From a virus: 43,568 nt of DNA. The notes under the pieces are model-generated. The model did not search any database and had not been told where the DNA came from. It saw only the letters and a program-made list of their open reading frames with translations. The translations under genes were made by a program, and so were the position numbers. The DNA lies in IMG/VR virus record IMGVR_UViG_3300042905_001849, positions 1-43,568 of that record; one strand, given 5' to 3'. Of the stretch, positions 34,887-43,499 are shown piece by piece; positions within the stretch are counted from its first letter, which is position 1, and each line of letters opens with the position of its first letter.

Positions 34887-36968
34887 TCAGGCAGCACCCT
34901 TGCTCTTGACGCCTGCCAGGTATTCGGACTGCGAGCAGCCGAAGTCGTGGTAGCCACGGAACTGAATGCCGAGCGTGTTGAAATCAGCATCAGCAGATTC
35001 AACAGTCGGAGAACGCTGTCCATTCAGGAACGAGGTCACAACCGGCTTCAGCGTGTCGCCGAACAGGTACCACGCCGTGGAGCTGTAACCGCCACCATAC
35101 ACGGAATCAGACAGCTCAGATGCAACCACTACGCGGTACTTGCCCGCGTGGATGTTTGCGTCCGCTGCCTTCACAGCAGCCAGATTGCGGGCCACATACA
35201 GGGCCTCAGCAACGGCTTCCAGCTCCGGCGGAACCAGCAGCTTTGTTGCACGTCCGCCCAGCGTCATGCGGCTGGATTCTTCAGCACCAGTCACCAGCGG
35301 GGACTTCCGCTGACGGAAAGCCTTCACGCCAAGACTCAGGCCAACGCCATCGGTTCCGAGATTGGTCGTGCCGCCTTCAATGTAGTTCGTGCGGGCACTC
35401 GTCCAGAACGTCGTGTGATTCGCCAGAAAGGTCGTCCACACCAGACGATTCAGGCGACGGGCTGCGCCACGTCCGAGACGCACACGCAGATCATCAAACG
35501 CCCCGAGGTCATCGTTGATAATGTCCCGACGTGTCAGCGAAAACATCTTCGCGTAGGTGTCAGCAGAGCGATTGTAACTCTCTTCGCTGATCTTGCCGTG
35601 CTTCATCACGCCGCCCGGCCCCAGTTCCTCATACTCCATTTCGTCGTTGAGACGATATGATGTGTGAGTCTTGAAGTCCGAAACGCTTTTCACGTCGCTG
35701 ATTTCTTCCCAGTTGTTATCCTCTTCCTCAAACCCTGCCAGCAGTTCCTTGTTGGCCAGATTGCTGAAGATGCCCGGAAGGCTGACCGTGCTGAATGCGG
35801 CCTGCAGATTCTGACCGCTCGCGTACTGCAGGGCCTCGCGCAGGTTGCCGTCATGCAATCGGCTGCCAACATGAATCGGCATTCCGTTTGCGGCAGCGGC
35901 CTGAATGATCACCTGCTGAAGACCAACGCGGCCACGGTACTGACTGTGTGCGGCCTGCAGTTCGGCGTCGGTGAAATGCTTGTCAGCCTTGTGCCCGCGT
36001 GCGACTGACAACGCTGCCTGCAGGATTCGGGTCTGGTCCCCGCTGCCCTGTGCCGCATTGAATGAAGTCGGTCGCGTGCGGTTCTGCGAATGCTGTCGCT
36101 TCAGTGCTTCCAGCTCAGTCTTCTCAACACTCCAGCCCTGCTCAATCGCAGTGGCTGCGATGTCGTGGAACCCACCAGCAGCGGCGTTGATTGCCGACGC
36201 TCGGCGATGCTCAGCAGCCAGACCCTGGCGGAATCCGGCCATCAGATCCACCTGTGCTGCAGCGGCTGCAGTGGTCGGTGCCACGGCTGCCATTGGCTCC
36301 GGCTTTTTCTCCGGCATGTTGTCGGCAGCAGCCACCTTCATCTTTGCGGCGTAGGCGTCCTGCAACGCGGCCTGCTGTTCTGGATTCATGGTGCTGGAAT
36401 CCAGCCCCAAACTCTTTACCCAATCTTCAAACGACATAACCAGCCCTTTCGATGCTGCGGCTGCGGATGCAGCCAAATTAACTGACGTGCTCGAATCCGC
36501 ACCAAGCGGCAGTATCGAGGTTTCCTTCAGAACACTTTTCACAGCCAGCACAAACGGCCCGGAAATCTCCTGCCCGTTCACGTTGACAACCTGACCCTCG
36601 GGGACTTCCACTGACTCCAGCACACGCGCCCCGATTGACGCCTGCCAAGTTTGCCCGGCTGCATCCTGTGCCAGCACAGTCTGCACTAATGGCGACACAC
36701 CCGTGACTAGTCCGGCCAGCGTCAGCGTCTCGCCTGTGTTTGCGATTGCATCCGTGATACCCAGTGTGGCCTCCACCTCTTTGCGATGGTCAATTAAAAT
36801 CGGGATCTGGTTAGGTGTCTGCAGCCCCCGCAGATCCACCACGACCGGATACTCAAACCCATCGACCGGCAACAGACCGCCGTTGTACGCCTCAATCCTG
36901 AACCGTCGCGGTTTTGCGCCGTCCGCCGCCTGCAGTTGTAGGCGATTCGTGATGCTTATGTTCTTCAT
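34887..36968 (-). CDS. Protease-scaffold-major capsid single-chain protein
   Basis: A 693-residue protein whose ATG overlaps the portal stop (ATGA) after GAGGTGG. Residues 1-200 are a caudovirus prohead serine protease: His61 in LIDHRKEVEATLG and Ser111 in WQASIGARV. Residues about 200-330 are helical and charged, as a scaffold. The rest is a capsid shell domain (SLPGIFSNLANKELLAGFEE, MKHGKISEESYNRSADTYAK, TLGGRATKLLVPPELEAVAE). Fusing the three parts sets their ratio at one to one, and self-cleavage would free the shell domain, probably near residue 330. An internal start for the capsid alone is not obvious. Confidence 0.9.
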   Translation of the reverse strand: MKNISITNRLQLQAADGAKPRRFRIEAYNGGLLPVDGFEYPVVVDLRGLQTPNQIPILIDHRKEVEATLGITDAIANTGETLTLAGLVTGVSPLVQTVLAQDAAGQTWQASIGARVLESVEVPEGQVVNVNGQEISGPFVLAVKSVLKETSILPLGADSSTSVNLAASAAAASKGLVMSFEDWVKSLGLDSSTMNPEQQAALQDAYAAKMKVAAADNMPEKKPEPMAAVAPTTAAAAAQVDLMAGFRQGLAAEHRRASAINAAAGGFHDIAATAIEQGWSVEKTELEALKRQHSQNRTRPTSFNAAQGSGDQTRILQAALSVARGHKADKHFTDAELQAAHSQYRGRVGLQQVIIQAAAANGMPIHVGSRLHDGNLREALQYASGQNLQAAFSTVSLPGIFSNLANKELLAGFEEEDNNWEEISDVKSVSDFKTHTSYRLNDEMEYEELGPGGVMKHGKISEESYNRSADTYAKMFSLTRRDIINDDLGAFDDLRVRLGRGAARRLNRLVWTTFLANHTTFWTSARTNYIEGGTTNLGTDGVGLSLGVKAFRQRKSPLVTGAEESSRMTLGGRATKLLVPPELEAVAEALYVARNLAAVKAADANIHAGKYRVVVASELSDSVYGGGYSSTAWYLFGDTLKPVVTSFLNGQRSPTVESADADFNTLGIQFRGYHDFGCSQSEYLAGVKSKGAA

Positions 36969-39214
36969 TTCGCCACCTCGCGAGCGTTCTGCAATTGCTC
37001 GAACTTTGACCGCGCCCACGTCTGCCCAGCATCTCCGCCCCACAGTGCCCACGCAATCCGGCCATTGCTCGGGAATCCGTCTTCACCCGGACTGAAGCCA
37101 TCAGCTTTTTTGTTGCCTTCGTGACGGCTGAAGAATGACACCATTCGGCTGACGGTCTCAGGCGACAGGCTCTTCCCGTTTGCAATGTCTCGTGCTCGCG
37201 CAATACCTACCGGGGTGCCTCCGCGCCCGTGTTCCTTGCGCCAATCCAGCCCGCGCTGCGCTTCCTGTTTCATGCCCTCTGACGGTGTCAGATCCACGTC
37301 AGACAGCGCAGCCATGATGTCAGCGTCTGCAGCGTCAACCTGCTGCAATTCGTCATCCGTCACACCGCTCGCCAGTGCATCATCGAGCAACGCCCGAGAC
37401 CGCTCGGGACTCAGGCCGATAGACTGCAAAGTCTGGTCCGCCATCACCTCAGAAATCTCGCCCGATGTCAGGCTGTCGAGAGTCTTGCGGATGCGTTTCT
37501 GGTTGTTGGTAAATGCTCGCTGTCCGATCGTCGTGTATTCACCGGCAGCCGCAGCGGGGGCCTGCTGCGTGGCTGCCGGTGCCTGCTGCGCCACGTTCTG
37601 AAACGGGGCCAGCATCTGATCCACATTCGACTCTGCAACCAGCGGGAAAGCTGATCGAATCAGGGCCTTCGCCGATGCGGCTGGAATCACTCCGGCTGCC
37701 ACCTGGCCAATGATTGCCACGATACTACTGACCTGCGCCCCGTTCATCGCGGTGTCAGCCACTGCCGTACTCGCTGTGGTCACAGTCGTATCGGTCGGCA
37801 TGCCGGGTGCCTGCGGCGTGCCAGTCACGGGGAACGTTTGAGCAAACACAGCCTTCCGGTATGCGTCAACACTTACACCGAAGTCAGCAGCCCCACGCAC
37901 AGACTCCAGATCCCAGTCTTTGCCCCTGCGTGCGTGCTCTTCGGTTGGCGTTGCCAGACCGGTCCGCAATCGAATCTCAGCGGCCTGTGCTGACTCGACC
38001 TGATCCAGTTCCGGCAATGGTGGCCAGTGCCATCGGTGTTCGATGTCTGCGATTGCCGGCAGCCCATTCAGCAGCCCCGGAACGAAAACAGCAGACTCCA
38101 GAAACCACTGCCACAACCGCTCCACGATATCCATCTGGATCCGGTTTTGCTCGACCTGCACTTCCGGTTCCCAGACGTTTTTCATGTCGCCTTTGAAGGA
38201 CGAGAAATTCGCGTCTTTGCCCGTGCCTGCTGCCAGCGTGTAGGGCATATTCGTACAACGACAAAAGCTCATCAGGGCCTGCCGCTGAAACATTTCGTAA
38301 AGTGGCCCCGGCTGCTTCGGCTCGACCTGTCCAATTTCCCAGCCTGCGGGAAGCGTGGTCAGCATGTTCCGCGTTAGCTCGATTTCTGCGAAGTCGCTCG
38401 GGCTGTCTGCAGGATCAATTGCCGGGCTGTTGCTCTTCAGATACATCGCAAAATTCGCTGCGGTCTCTGCAGAGTACAGTGTTGCCAGCTCCTGCCGCCG
38501 CATAATCGGCAGCGTTTGCAGTGCCGGCGTGGCTCGCGGGATGCCTCTGGTTTGCCCTGGTCGCTCAGCCCGGTACAGGTGACAGACTTCACGCGCCGCG
38601 TACCATTGCCCCTGCAATGTGCTCACGGGCGTGTTCAGTCCGGGGTGATAGTCGTAAACATAAAATTCCAGCTCATTCGTCGCGCGGTCAAACCTGATGC
38701 CGTCGTCCACAAACGGGTCAACCAGTTGCGACTGCTGCCACGGTGTGGCAATCTGATCAGACTCCAGAACCAGCAGATCCAGCCCCAGCGGAAACCGGAT
38801 CGAACTGCCCCGCATGATGAAGACTTCGCCGTCTCGCCAGTACGCTTCAACGCACGTGCGCAGAATGTCGGCCAGCTTCACTCGGTGTGACCACTGACGC
38901 CAAGCGGACTCTAAGCGGCGGTTTGCGTCGGTGTCTGCCGTCAGCACCTGTAATCGCGGGCCTGCTGCGCCGACGATATGGTTGGAGGCTGTTCGCAGGA
39001 TACCGGCATACCATGAATTGTTGTCCGCCTCGTATCGGCTGCGAATCCGAACCACTCGCCGGACTGCCGGACTGATTGCAGCTCGTGCCGCCAATCCATC
39101 AGCATTCGTCCAATGCCTGCGGTTGTCCGGCGTCGTTTGTGCCAGATCAAACTTCGCACGCACCATCTTCTGTGGTGCCGCTGCAGGCTGCTTGTATCGT
39201 CCACGTCGGGCCAT
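36965..39214 (-). CDS. Lambda-type portal protein with C-terminal extension
   Basis: A 749-residue protein. Residues 1-510 match the phage portal family 2 (lambda gpB): RVVRIRSRYEADNNSWYAGI, DILRTCVEAYWRDGEVFIMR, DLLVLESDQIATPW, VCHLYRAERPGQTRGIPRAT, then SFCRCTNMPYTLAAGTGKDA. Twelve copies form the packaging channel. Residues about 560-749 are an added part with two helical segments, then SEGMKQEAQRGLDWRKEHG and KSLSPETVSRMVSFFSRHEG and GRIAWALWGGDAGQTWARS, a module often fused to phage proteins. The portal of lambda is about 530 residues, so 200 residues are extra. Two-base gap to the gpW-like gene. Confidence 0.93.
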   Translation of the reverse strand: MARRGRYKQPAAAPQKMVRAKFDLAQTTPDNRRHWTNADGLAARAAISPAVRRVVRIRSRYEADNNSWYAGILRTASNHIVGAAGPRLQVLTADTDANRRLESAWRQWSHRVKLADILRTCVEAYWRDGEVFIMRGSSIRFPLGLDLLVLESDQIATPWQQSQLVDPFVDDGIRFDRATNELEFYVYDYHPGLNTPVSTLQGQWYAAREVCHLYRAERPGQTRGIPRATPALQTLPIMRRQELATLYSAETAANFAMYLKSNSPAIDPADSPSDFAEIELTRNMLTTLPAGWEIGQVEPKQPGPLYEMFQRQALMSFCRCTNMPYTLAAGTGKDANFSSFKGDMKNVWEPEVQVEQNRIQMDIVERLWQWFLESAVFVPGLLNGLPAIADIEHRWHWPPLPELDQVESAQAAEIRLRTGLATPTEEHARRGKDWDLESVRGAADFGVSVDAYRKAVFAQTFPVTGTPQAPGMPTDTTVTTASTAVADTAMNGAQVSSIVAIIGQVAAGVIPAASAKALIRSAFPLVAESNVDQMLAPFQNVAQQAPAATQQAPAAAAGEYTTIGQRAFTNNQKRIRKTLDSLTSGEISEVMADQTLQSIGLSPERSRALLDDALASGVTDDELQQVDAADADIMAALSDVDLTPSEGMKQEAQRGLDWRKEHGRGGTPVGIARARDIANGKSLSPETVSRMVSFFSRHEGNKKADGFSPGEDGFPSNGRIAWALWGGDAGQTWARSKFEQLQNAREVAK

Positions 39215-39215
39215 C

Positions 39216-39416
39216 TCAATGACCTCCGGGCGGGACGATTTTCAGAATGGCACCACGCAACCACGCCTTCGGAGATGCGGCAGCAGACTTAGCGGCCTGA
39301 TGCTTTTCGTATTCCATCAGTTCCGTGAGGCTGCGATTGCTCACGCTGACGCCATCATTGCTGATGGCTGCAGGCTTGCTCACGTCGGATGCGAGTTGTT
39401 CGGCTGGTGTGGTCAT
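39216..39416 (-). CDS. gpW-like head-tail connector protein
   Basis: A 66-residue protein between terminase and portal. Its order (DGVSVSNRSLTELMEYEKHQ then AKAWLRGAILKIVPPG-type ending) follows small connector proteins of the gpW type: a helix, a short V-x-V-x-x-R-S-L strand and second helix. gpW seals the portal after packaging. There is no clear ribosome site before the ATG; an upstream ATG at 39434 exists. Confidence 0.6.
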   Translation of the reverse strand: MTTPAEQLASDVSKPAAISNDGVSVSNRSLTELMEYEKHQAAKSAAASPKAWLRGAILKIVPPGGH

Positions 39417-39459
39417 GCCCGTATAATGGCACACTACACCACGTACAGAAACGACATGC

Positions 39460-39473
39460 TGGCATTAGTGCCA
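39460..39473. other. Small inverted repeat in the 58-base gap
   Basis: TGGCA and TGCCA flank TTAG just past the zinc-ribbon stop. With no T run it is not a terminator; it may be an operator or RNA hairpin. The gap holds no other feature on the coding strand. Confidence 0.35.
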
Positions 39474-39474
39474 A

Positions 39475-39735
39475 CTACTGCATCGGCTCATTGAATTTTC
39501 CGTGACGTTCACGGACTGCAACGATACGTTCCGAAGTCGTATTGATTCGACCGCAGGCAGGACAATGACGCTCCCGCAGAATGAAACCCGGCGTTGTCCG
39601 TGTGTGCTGCACTCGCGTCAGCACTTCTCCGCAATGCTGACACGGCAATCCTCCGGGCAGTTGGAAAGCACGATCAGCCACGGACGCCCCCGGGTAGTGC
39701 AAATGTCCGCCGCTGCTTGCTCCCTGTCCGCTCAT
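39475..39735 (-). CDS. NrdR-type zinc ribbon protein
   Basis: An 86-residue protein with its ATG inside the end of the terminase gene (62-base overlap) after GGGGGTGG. It has one zinc ribbon: CQHCGEVLTRVQHTRTTPG, then ILRERHCPACGRINTTSER. This matches the zinc domain at the start of NrdR (C-P-x-C...RRRR-x-C-x-x-CG...TTxER). The ATP-cone part is absent. It may bind late phage DNA, RNA or the terminase. It is not close enough to Mu Com to claim a link with the Mom-like gene. Confidence 0.7.
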   Translation of the reverse strand: MSGQGASSGGHLHYPGASVADRAFQLPGGLPCQHCGEVLTRVQHTRTTPGFILRERHCPACGRINTTSERIVAVRERHGKFNEPMQ

Positions 39736-41830
39736 TCGCCACCCCCACGCCGCAAATACTCGCGGCCACATTGCACCCGACAAAACAGTCCCACCAGTCG
39801 TTATCCCGCCCGACCAGCAGTTCCCACGCCACTCCGGTTGCACCATCATAACTGACAGCCTTCGGCGATTCACTCGTGAAGTGCTCTGCCAACAATCGGT
39901 TCGCCCGCTCGTCATTGCCCGGCAACAGGACGGCAGACGGTGCCCCGATTGTGGTTATCAGTCTTCGTGCCGCATGGCTCTTCCAGATGTTTGTATCGTA
40001 CTGCACGTGATGAATGCCTTCGCTGCGTTTCTCCAGCCAGTACGCCCCTGTCTGACGGTCTCTGTGCTGATCCCCCCACAGATGCACAGGCTTGCGTCCC
40101 GGTCTCGGTGCAAAGCCTTTTGATGGCCTGATACGGCTTCTGTTTGCCGATGCTGAAACCTGTGATTCAATGCGGGGTTTCTGGCCACCGTCTGACCAGT
40201 CTTTCAAGATCAGATCCAGCTCGGGGAATAGCTCGACCAGCTCCCGCTCCAATTCGTTGTGCGCGTGGGCAAATGCCTCTTCCCACGACGCGCCCGGCTT
40301 CTCTTGCGATATCCTGCGGACCAGATCGGACTTGTAAAAAATGGGCCTGCCCTGATCTGGCCACGTTCCGTAATCCACAATCACGCCGCTGAAATCTCGT
40401 TCCCACGCACAGACCATCCACCAGAGTACTTGGTCGCTGCTGTCGATGAATGCGGTCACGTGGCTGGCGTTACCCGGAATTCTACCCCGCTCATTCTGTG
40501 ATAGCCTGCTGAGGATTGCTGTGGTGTCCAGTCGCATCCCGCTGCTGTTTACTGGTGCCGTGCCTTCCTGCTGAATCTCACGGCGGAAGAATTCCGGATC
40601 GAGTGCCCTCACCGTCATCATCGACTGCAGGGCGGACAACTCCTCCGGCAGCTTGTCGTGCTCCCACGCCACCTTCGCGCCTGCGTCCATATCGGCACGA
40701 TTGCGTGCGTAGAACTCCTGTGCTGCGGCTTTGCCGTCCTTCGGTGTTTCGCCCGTCCCCAGCAGTGCCGCGTAACGGTCCCACAAGTCCATCCGCTCCG
40801 GCATTCGCAAAACAGACTTCCACACCTTCCCGTGCCAATCCGGATGTCGCTTGCGGTCCATGAATCGTTCGGTCAGATCCTGATGTGCTCGCACCGTGCA
40901 CACCATGACCGTTGCCATCTCCACGCCCAGCCCAGCCAACCCCATGAAGGTCTTTGTTATCAAATCCTCACGCTCATCCGTCTGGCTCGGGCTGGTCGAA
41001 CTCTGCGGTGTTTGCACGTCGTCAAATATGATCAGATCCGGGCGAATCACCCGACCATCGTTTTGAATGTATGACAGCCCAGACACGTCCGTTGCCATCA
41101 GGCTGAATGGTGCCACGTGCACCTGTGACGATTCACTGCCGGGAATGTCCGGGAACACGATCCGCCCGCGGTCGTCTTTTGCGTGCAACGTCAGCAGTTT
41201 GCCGTTCAATCGGAACTGCCGCTTTGGTTGTTTCGACTTCAGGATCAATGGCACGACTTCCGGGAAGTCCTGTGCCAGCATGTCAGACGATGCGAGCAAA
41301 TTGAAAAAGTTTTCCCTGTGCTCGCTGGCCTTGTCGTCCGTTGCTCCGGTGAGAACCAGAAACCGCCTGTGGCCATATACCGCTGCCCAGATCGCAGCAA
41401 CACGGGCGCAGGTGCTTTTCAACCCGCCTCGCCTGACTGCATGGGCTTCACGTCCACCGCCCAGAATGACGGCCTGGAATCGCTCAAACATCGCCACCTG
41501 ATACGGTGCCAACTCGATGTAAAACGTGCTCTTGAAATAGGTCAGGGCAAAGTCCAGCAGATCCCATTTGCAGCGGTCCCGTCGTGTCTGATTTGCGACT
41601 GGTGGCAGTGGCCCGACTTCCTGCGCGGCTGCCGTTTTCGCATTGATGACTTCCGCGTTTCTGCGGCTCCGGTCGCTCGCGTAATTGTCCGTGAATTGCA
41701 GCCCGTCAATCTCGGCTGCAACGATCGGCAGAACGTCATCCGGCAGGCTGCTGAGAAATTCGGTTAGCTCGGATTCGCTCAGCGATTGCAGACGCGAGAG
41801 TTCGTCCGGCGTCAGTATTGCCGCTGCCAT
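39674..41830 (-). CDS. terL: Terminase large subunit
   Basis: A 718-residue packaging motor. The ATPase part has the Walker A-like AVRRGGLKST at 131-140, the following strand GHRRFLVLTGATDDKA, and Walker B DLIIFDD at 265-271 with a downstream Gln/Ser segment. The nuclease part includes HVTAFIDSSDQVLWWM near 455-470 (first catalytic Asp), with a later acidic segment EFPELDLILKDWSDGG. It cuts concatemeric DNA and pumps it into proheads with energy from ATP. The first 95 bases overlap the small upstream gene. The ATG has AGGTGA next to it. It is long for the family. Confidence 0.93.
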   Translation of the reverse strand: MAAAILTPDELSRLQSLSESELTEFLSSLPDDVLPIVAAEIDGLQFTDNYASDRSRRNAEVINAKTAAAQEVGPLPPVANQTRRDRCKWDLLDFALTYFKSTFYIELAPYQVAMFERFQAVILGGGREAHAVRRGGLKSTCARVAAIWAAVYGHRRFLVLTGATDDKASEHRENFFNLLASSDMLAQDFPEVVPLILKSKQPKRQFRLNGKLLTLHAKDDRGRIVFPDIPGSESSQVHVAPFSLMATDVSGLSYIQNDGRVIRPDLIIFDDVQTPQSSTSPSQTDEREDLITKTFMGLAGLGVEMATVMVCTVRAHQDLTERFMDRKRHPDWHGKVWKSVLRMPERMDLWDRYAALLGTGETPKDGKAAAQEFYARNRADMDAGAKVAWEHDKLPEELSALQSMMTVRALDPEFFRREIQQEGTAPVNSSGMRLDTTAILSRLSQNERGRIPGNASHVTAFIDSSDQVLWWMVCAWERDFSGVIVDYGTWPDQGRPIFYKSDLVRRISQEKPGASWEEAFAHAHNELERELVELFPELDLILKDWSDGGQKPRIESQVSASANRSRIRPSKGFAPRPGRKPVHLWGDQHRDRQTGAYWLEKRSEGIHHVQYDTNIWKSHAARRLITTIGAPSAVLLPGNDERANRLLAEHFTSESPKAVSYDGATGVAWELLVGRDNDWWDCFVGCNVAASICGVGVANERTGSKQRRTFALPGGVRG

Positions 41831-42089
41831 TCACCTGAACTCCTACGTTGACCACTGGGGCGGTGTTCTGCGTTGGCAATGGATGATTCTGCGCATTCAT
41901 CGCAATCAACACCCGCGCTGCTGCATTCTTTTCGCGATTGCTTCCGGTGGCCAATATCTGCCCGATCACAATTCCGGCTCGCTCAAACAGCGCATCCGGA
42001 ATCTGCCAACTTTTGCGGATTGCTGTCTCGACTTCCCGCAGGTCCTTGCGGGTATGTGCCGGATCAGTCAGCAGTGTGGTTTCGGTCAT
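41736..42089 (-). CDS. Terminase-adjacent small protein (TerS candidate)
   Basis: A 117-residue protein. Its helical N-terminal half (TRKDLREVETAIRKSWQIPD, GIVIGQILATGSNREKNAAA) is followed by a Pro/Asn linker and a short strand VNVGVQVNGSGN, then a basic helix. The gene is directly upstream of terminase large and coupled to the Mom-like gene by ATGA. TerS proteins have this size and place, with DNA-binding helices at the start, but the sequence is not diagnostic. Confidence 0.5.
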   Translation of the reverse strand: MTETTLLTDPAHTRKDLREVETAIRKSWQIPDALFERAGIVIGQILATGSNREKNAAARVLIAMNAQNHPLPTQNTAPVVNVGVQVNGSGNTDAGRTLASAIAERIRANRISQQPAG

Positions 42090-42877
42090 TGTGTTTGCTC
42101 CGATGTCTGTTCTGAATCGGAAAGCGTCCGGGTCGGATTTGCACCGCCCACTTCAGGCTGGTCGCCTGACGTGTCGCTATCAACACTTCGGACGCGTGGT
42201 TTCCCTTTGTACATTCCGGCCCCTCGCCGGTCAATCTCTGAGAACGGAAGAATCGGAACTGTGAGGCGTTCGCGGGCGGTTGGGTCGATGAAATAGATGT
42301 AGCGAAGTTGAAAGCCTGGCAATGGCGCACCGCCGCTGTTTGCAAAGAAACTCATTGATGATGCGCCTCCGGTTTGGCTTGCGTGCTTCATGCTTCCAAT
42401 TCCGGGGCGAAGTGTTGAGGTCGCAATAACCTTGCCGTCACCTAATTTCCAAATCTCTTTATTTTGCTTGATCCCCGTCAGCACGAATCCGCTTGCTCGA
42501 TAGATCGTTCCATCTCCACACTGGCAACCATCCGCAAACGACACGCACCACTTCAACTGTGGGTACTGCTTCCGCATCCAGCGAAACGCAAAACCCAACG
42601 CCCGGCTTTCCCCGTTGCGTGGCAGCCAGTCCGCAAACGCCATCCGGTTCAATTCGATGAACTCATTCCACAGCGTACCACGCACCAGCCCCTGAATCTT
42701 TCGCTTATCCAATGACGGCCCGAATTGCATCGCTCCGCCACACTTGCCATCGAGAAACACGCCTAAGTGCAACTGCGAATTTTGCACCGTCTTGCCGCTG
42801 TAGTGCAGGCTTTGCACGATGCGGTTGGCGTCCTTTGCAGATATCGGCTTTACGATCAATCGCTTCGCGTCACCCAT
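42086..42877 (-). CDS. mom: Mom-like DNA adenine modification protein
   Basis: A 263-residue protein. The first 190 residues match phage Mu Mom: LHYSGKTVQNSQLHLGVFL, GGAMQFGPSLDKRKIQGLV, WNEFIELNRMAFADWLPRN, RALGFAFRWMRKQYPQLKWC, and SFADGCQCGDGTIYRASGF. Mom proteins convert adenine to N6-(methylcarbamoyl)adenine, which blocks many restriction enzymes. The C-terminal 70 residues are unlike Mom and hydrophilic (DTSGDQPEVGGANPTRTLSD). The gene overlaps the ParB-like stop by eight bases. Expression with late genes would fit modification before packaging, but no Com-type translational activator has been proved. Confidence 0.88.
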   Translation of the reverse strand: MGDAKRLIVKPISAKDANRIVQSLHYSGKTVQNSQLHLGVFLDGKCGGAMQFGPSLDKRKIQGLVRGTLWNEFIELNRMAFADWLPRNGESRALGFAFRWMRKQYPQLKWCVSFADGCQCGDGTIYRASGFVLTGIKQNKEIWKLGDGKVIATSTLRPGIGSMKHASQTGGASSMSFFANSGGAPLPGFQLRYIYFIDPTARERLTVPILPFSEIDRRGAGMYKGKPRVRSVDSDTSGDQPEVGGANPTRTLSDSEQTSEQTQ

Positions 42878-43499
42878 TGAAGGCCTCGCATATCGCCGCC
42901 AGTGCGTTTCCGTTGCTGTTCTCGTTTACTTCCGACGATCCCCCGCCCGCGGCTTTCGCCTTCTTCAATGCCGCCTCAATCGCCTCAAACTGCGAATCAT
43001 GCACCGTAAACGTCATCTGCCGAAACGGCTCACGGTCGCCTTCGGCCAGTTCGGGCGGTGCGATTTCCTGCGCGTCGTATCCCAGCAACTTCCCCAACTC
43101 CTCCGCATCAAATCCAGTCAACCCCAAATCAATCTCGTCCGCGTGCAGGTCCTGCAGTTCATTCGCCAGCATCGCCTCATCCCAACCGCTGCTCAACGCA
43201 ATCCGGTTGTCCGCCAGGATGTACGCTCGCTTCTGCGCGTCCGTCAGATGGTCGAGTCGGATGCACGGGACCGTCTGGAGCTTCAGCAGGTCCGCGGCCC
43301 TCACCCGGCCATGCCCGGCAATGATGCCGTTCGCCTTGTCGATCAGAACCGGATTGCAAAAGCCGAACTCTTGAATGCTGCCGGCAATCTGTGCCACCTG
43401 CGCGTCGCTGTGCGTGCGTGCGTTGCGTGCGTATGGGATCAGGTCCGATGTCGGCACCTGCTCGACCTGCTGCGTTCCTGTGGGCTTCTTTGACGCCAT
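42870..43499 (-). CDS. ParB/Srx-fold protein at the packaging end
   Basis: A 209-residue protein. Residues 10-95 are the ParB/Srx fold: VPTSDLIPYARNARTHSDAQ, GSIQEFGFCNPVLIDKANG, the phosphate-binding box GIIAGHGRVRAA (58-69) and YILADNRIALSSGWD. The C-terminal part is acidic, then a Ser/Gly-rich helix end. Such proteins often precede terminase or adenine methyltransferase genes in phages and may bind or nick DNA. The fold is that of ParB-linked methylases without the methylase part. The start has a GGGGG tract next to it but no ideal ribosome site. Confidence 0.8.
   Translation of the reverse strand: MASKKPTGTQQVEQVPTSDLIPYARNARTHSDAQVAQIAGSIQEFGFCNPVLIDKANGIIAGHGRVRAADLLKLQTVPCIRLDHLTDAQKRAYILADNRIALSSGWDEAMLANELQDLHADEIDLGLTGFDAEELGKLLGYDAQEIAPPELAEGDREPFRQMTFTVHDSQFEAIEAALKKAKAAGGGSSEVNENSNGNALAAICEAFNG

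Noticed and set aside
39416-39474. A TATAAT on the plus strand at about 39423
   Set aside because: It faces the wrong way for every gene and has no fitting -35 box.
39475-39735. Zinc ribbon as a Com-type activator of the Mom-like gene
   Set aside because: The motif matches the NrdR zinc domain better than Com, and the gene lies downstream of the terminase, not next to the Mom-like gene.
113-43493. Many long open frames on the plus strand
   Set aside because: All lie opposite or out of phase with well-supported minus-strand genes, have skewed Ser/Arg/Cys-rich composition and lack ribosome sites.
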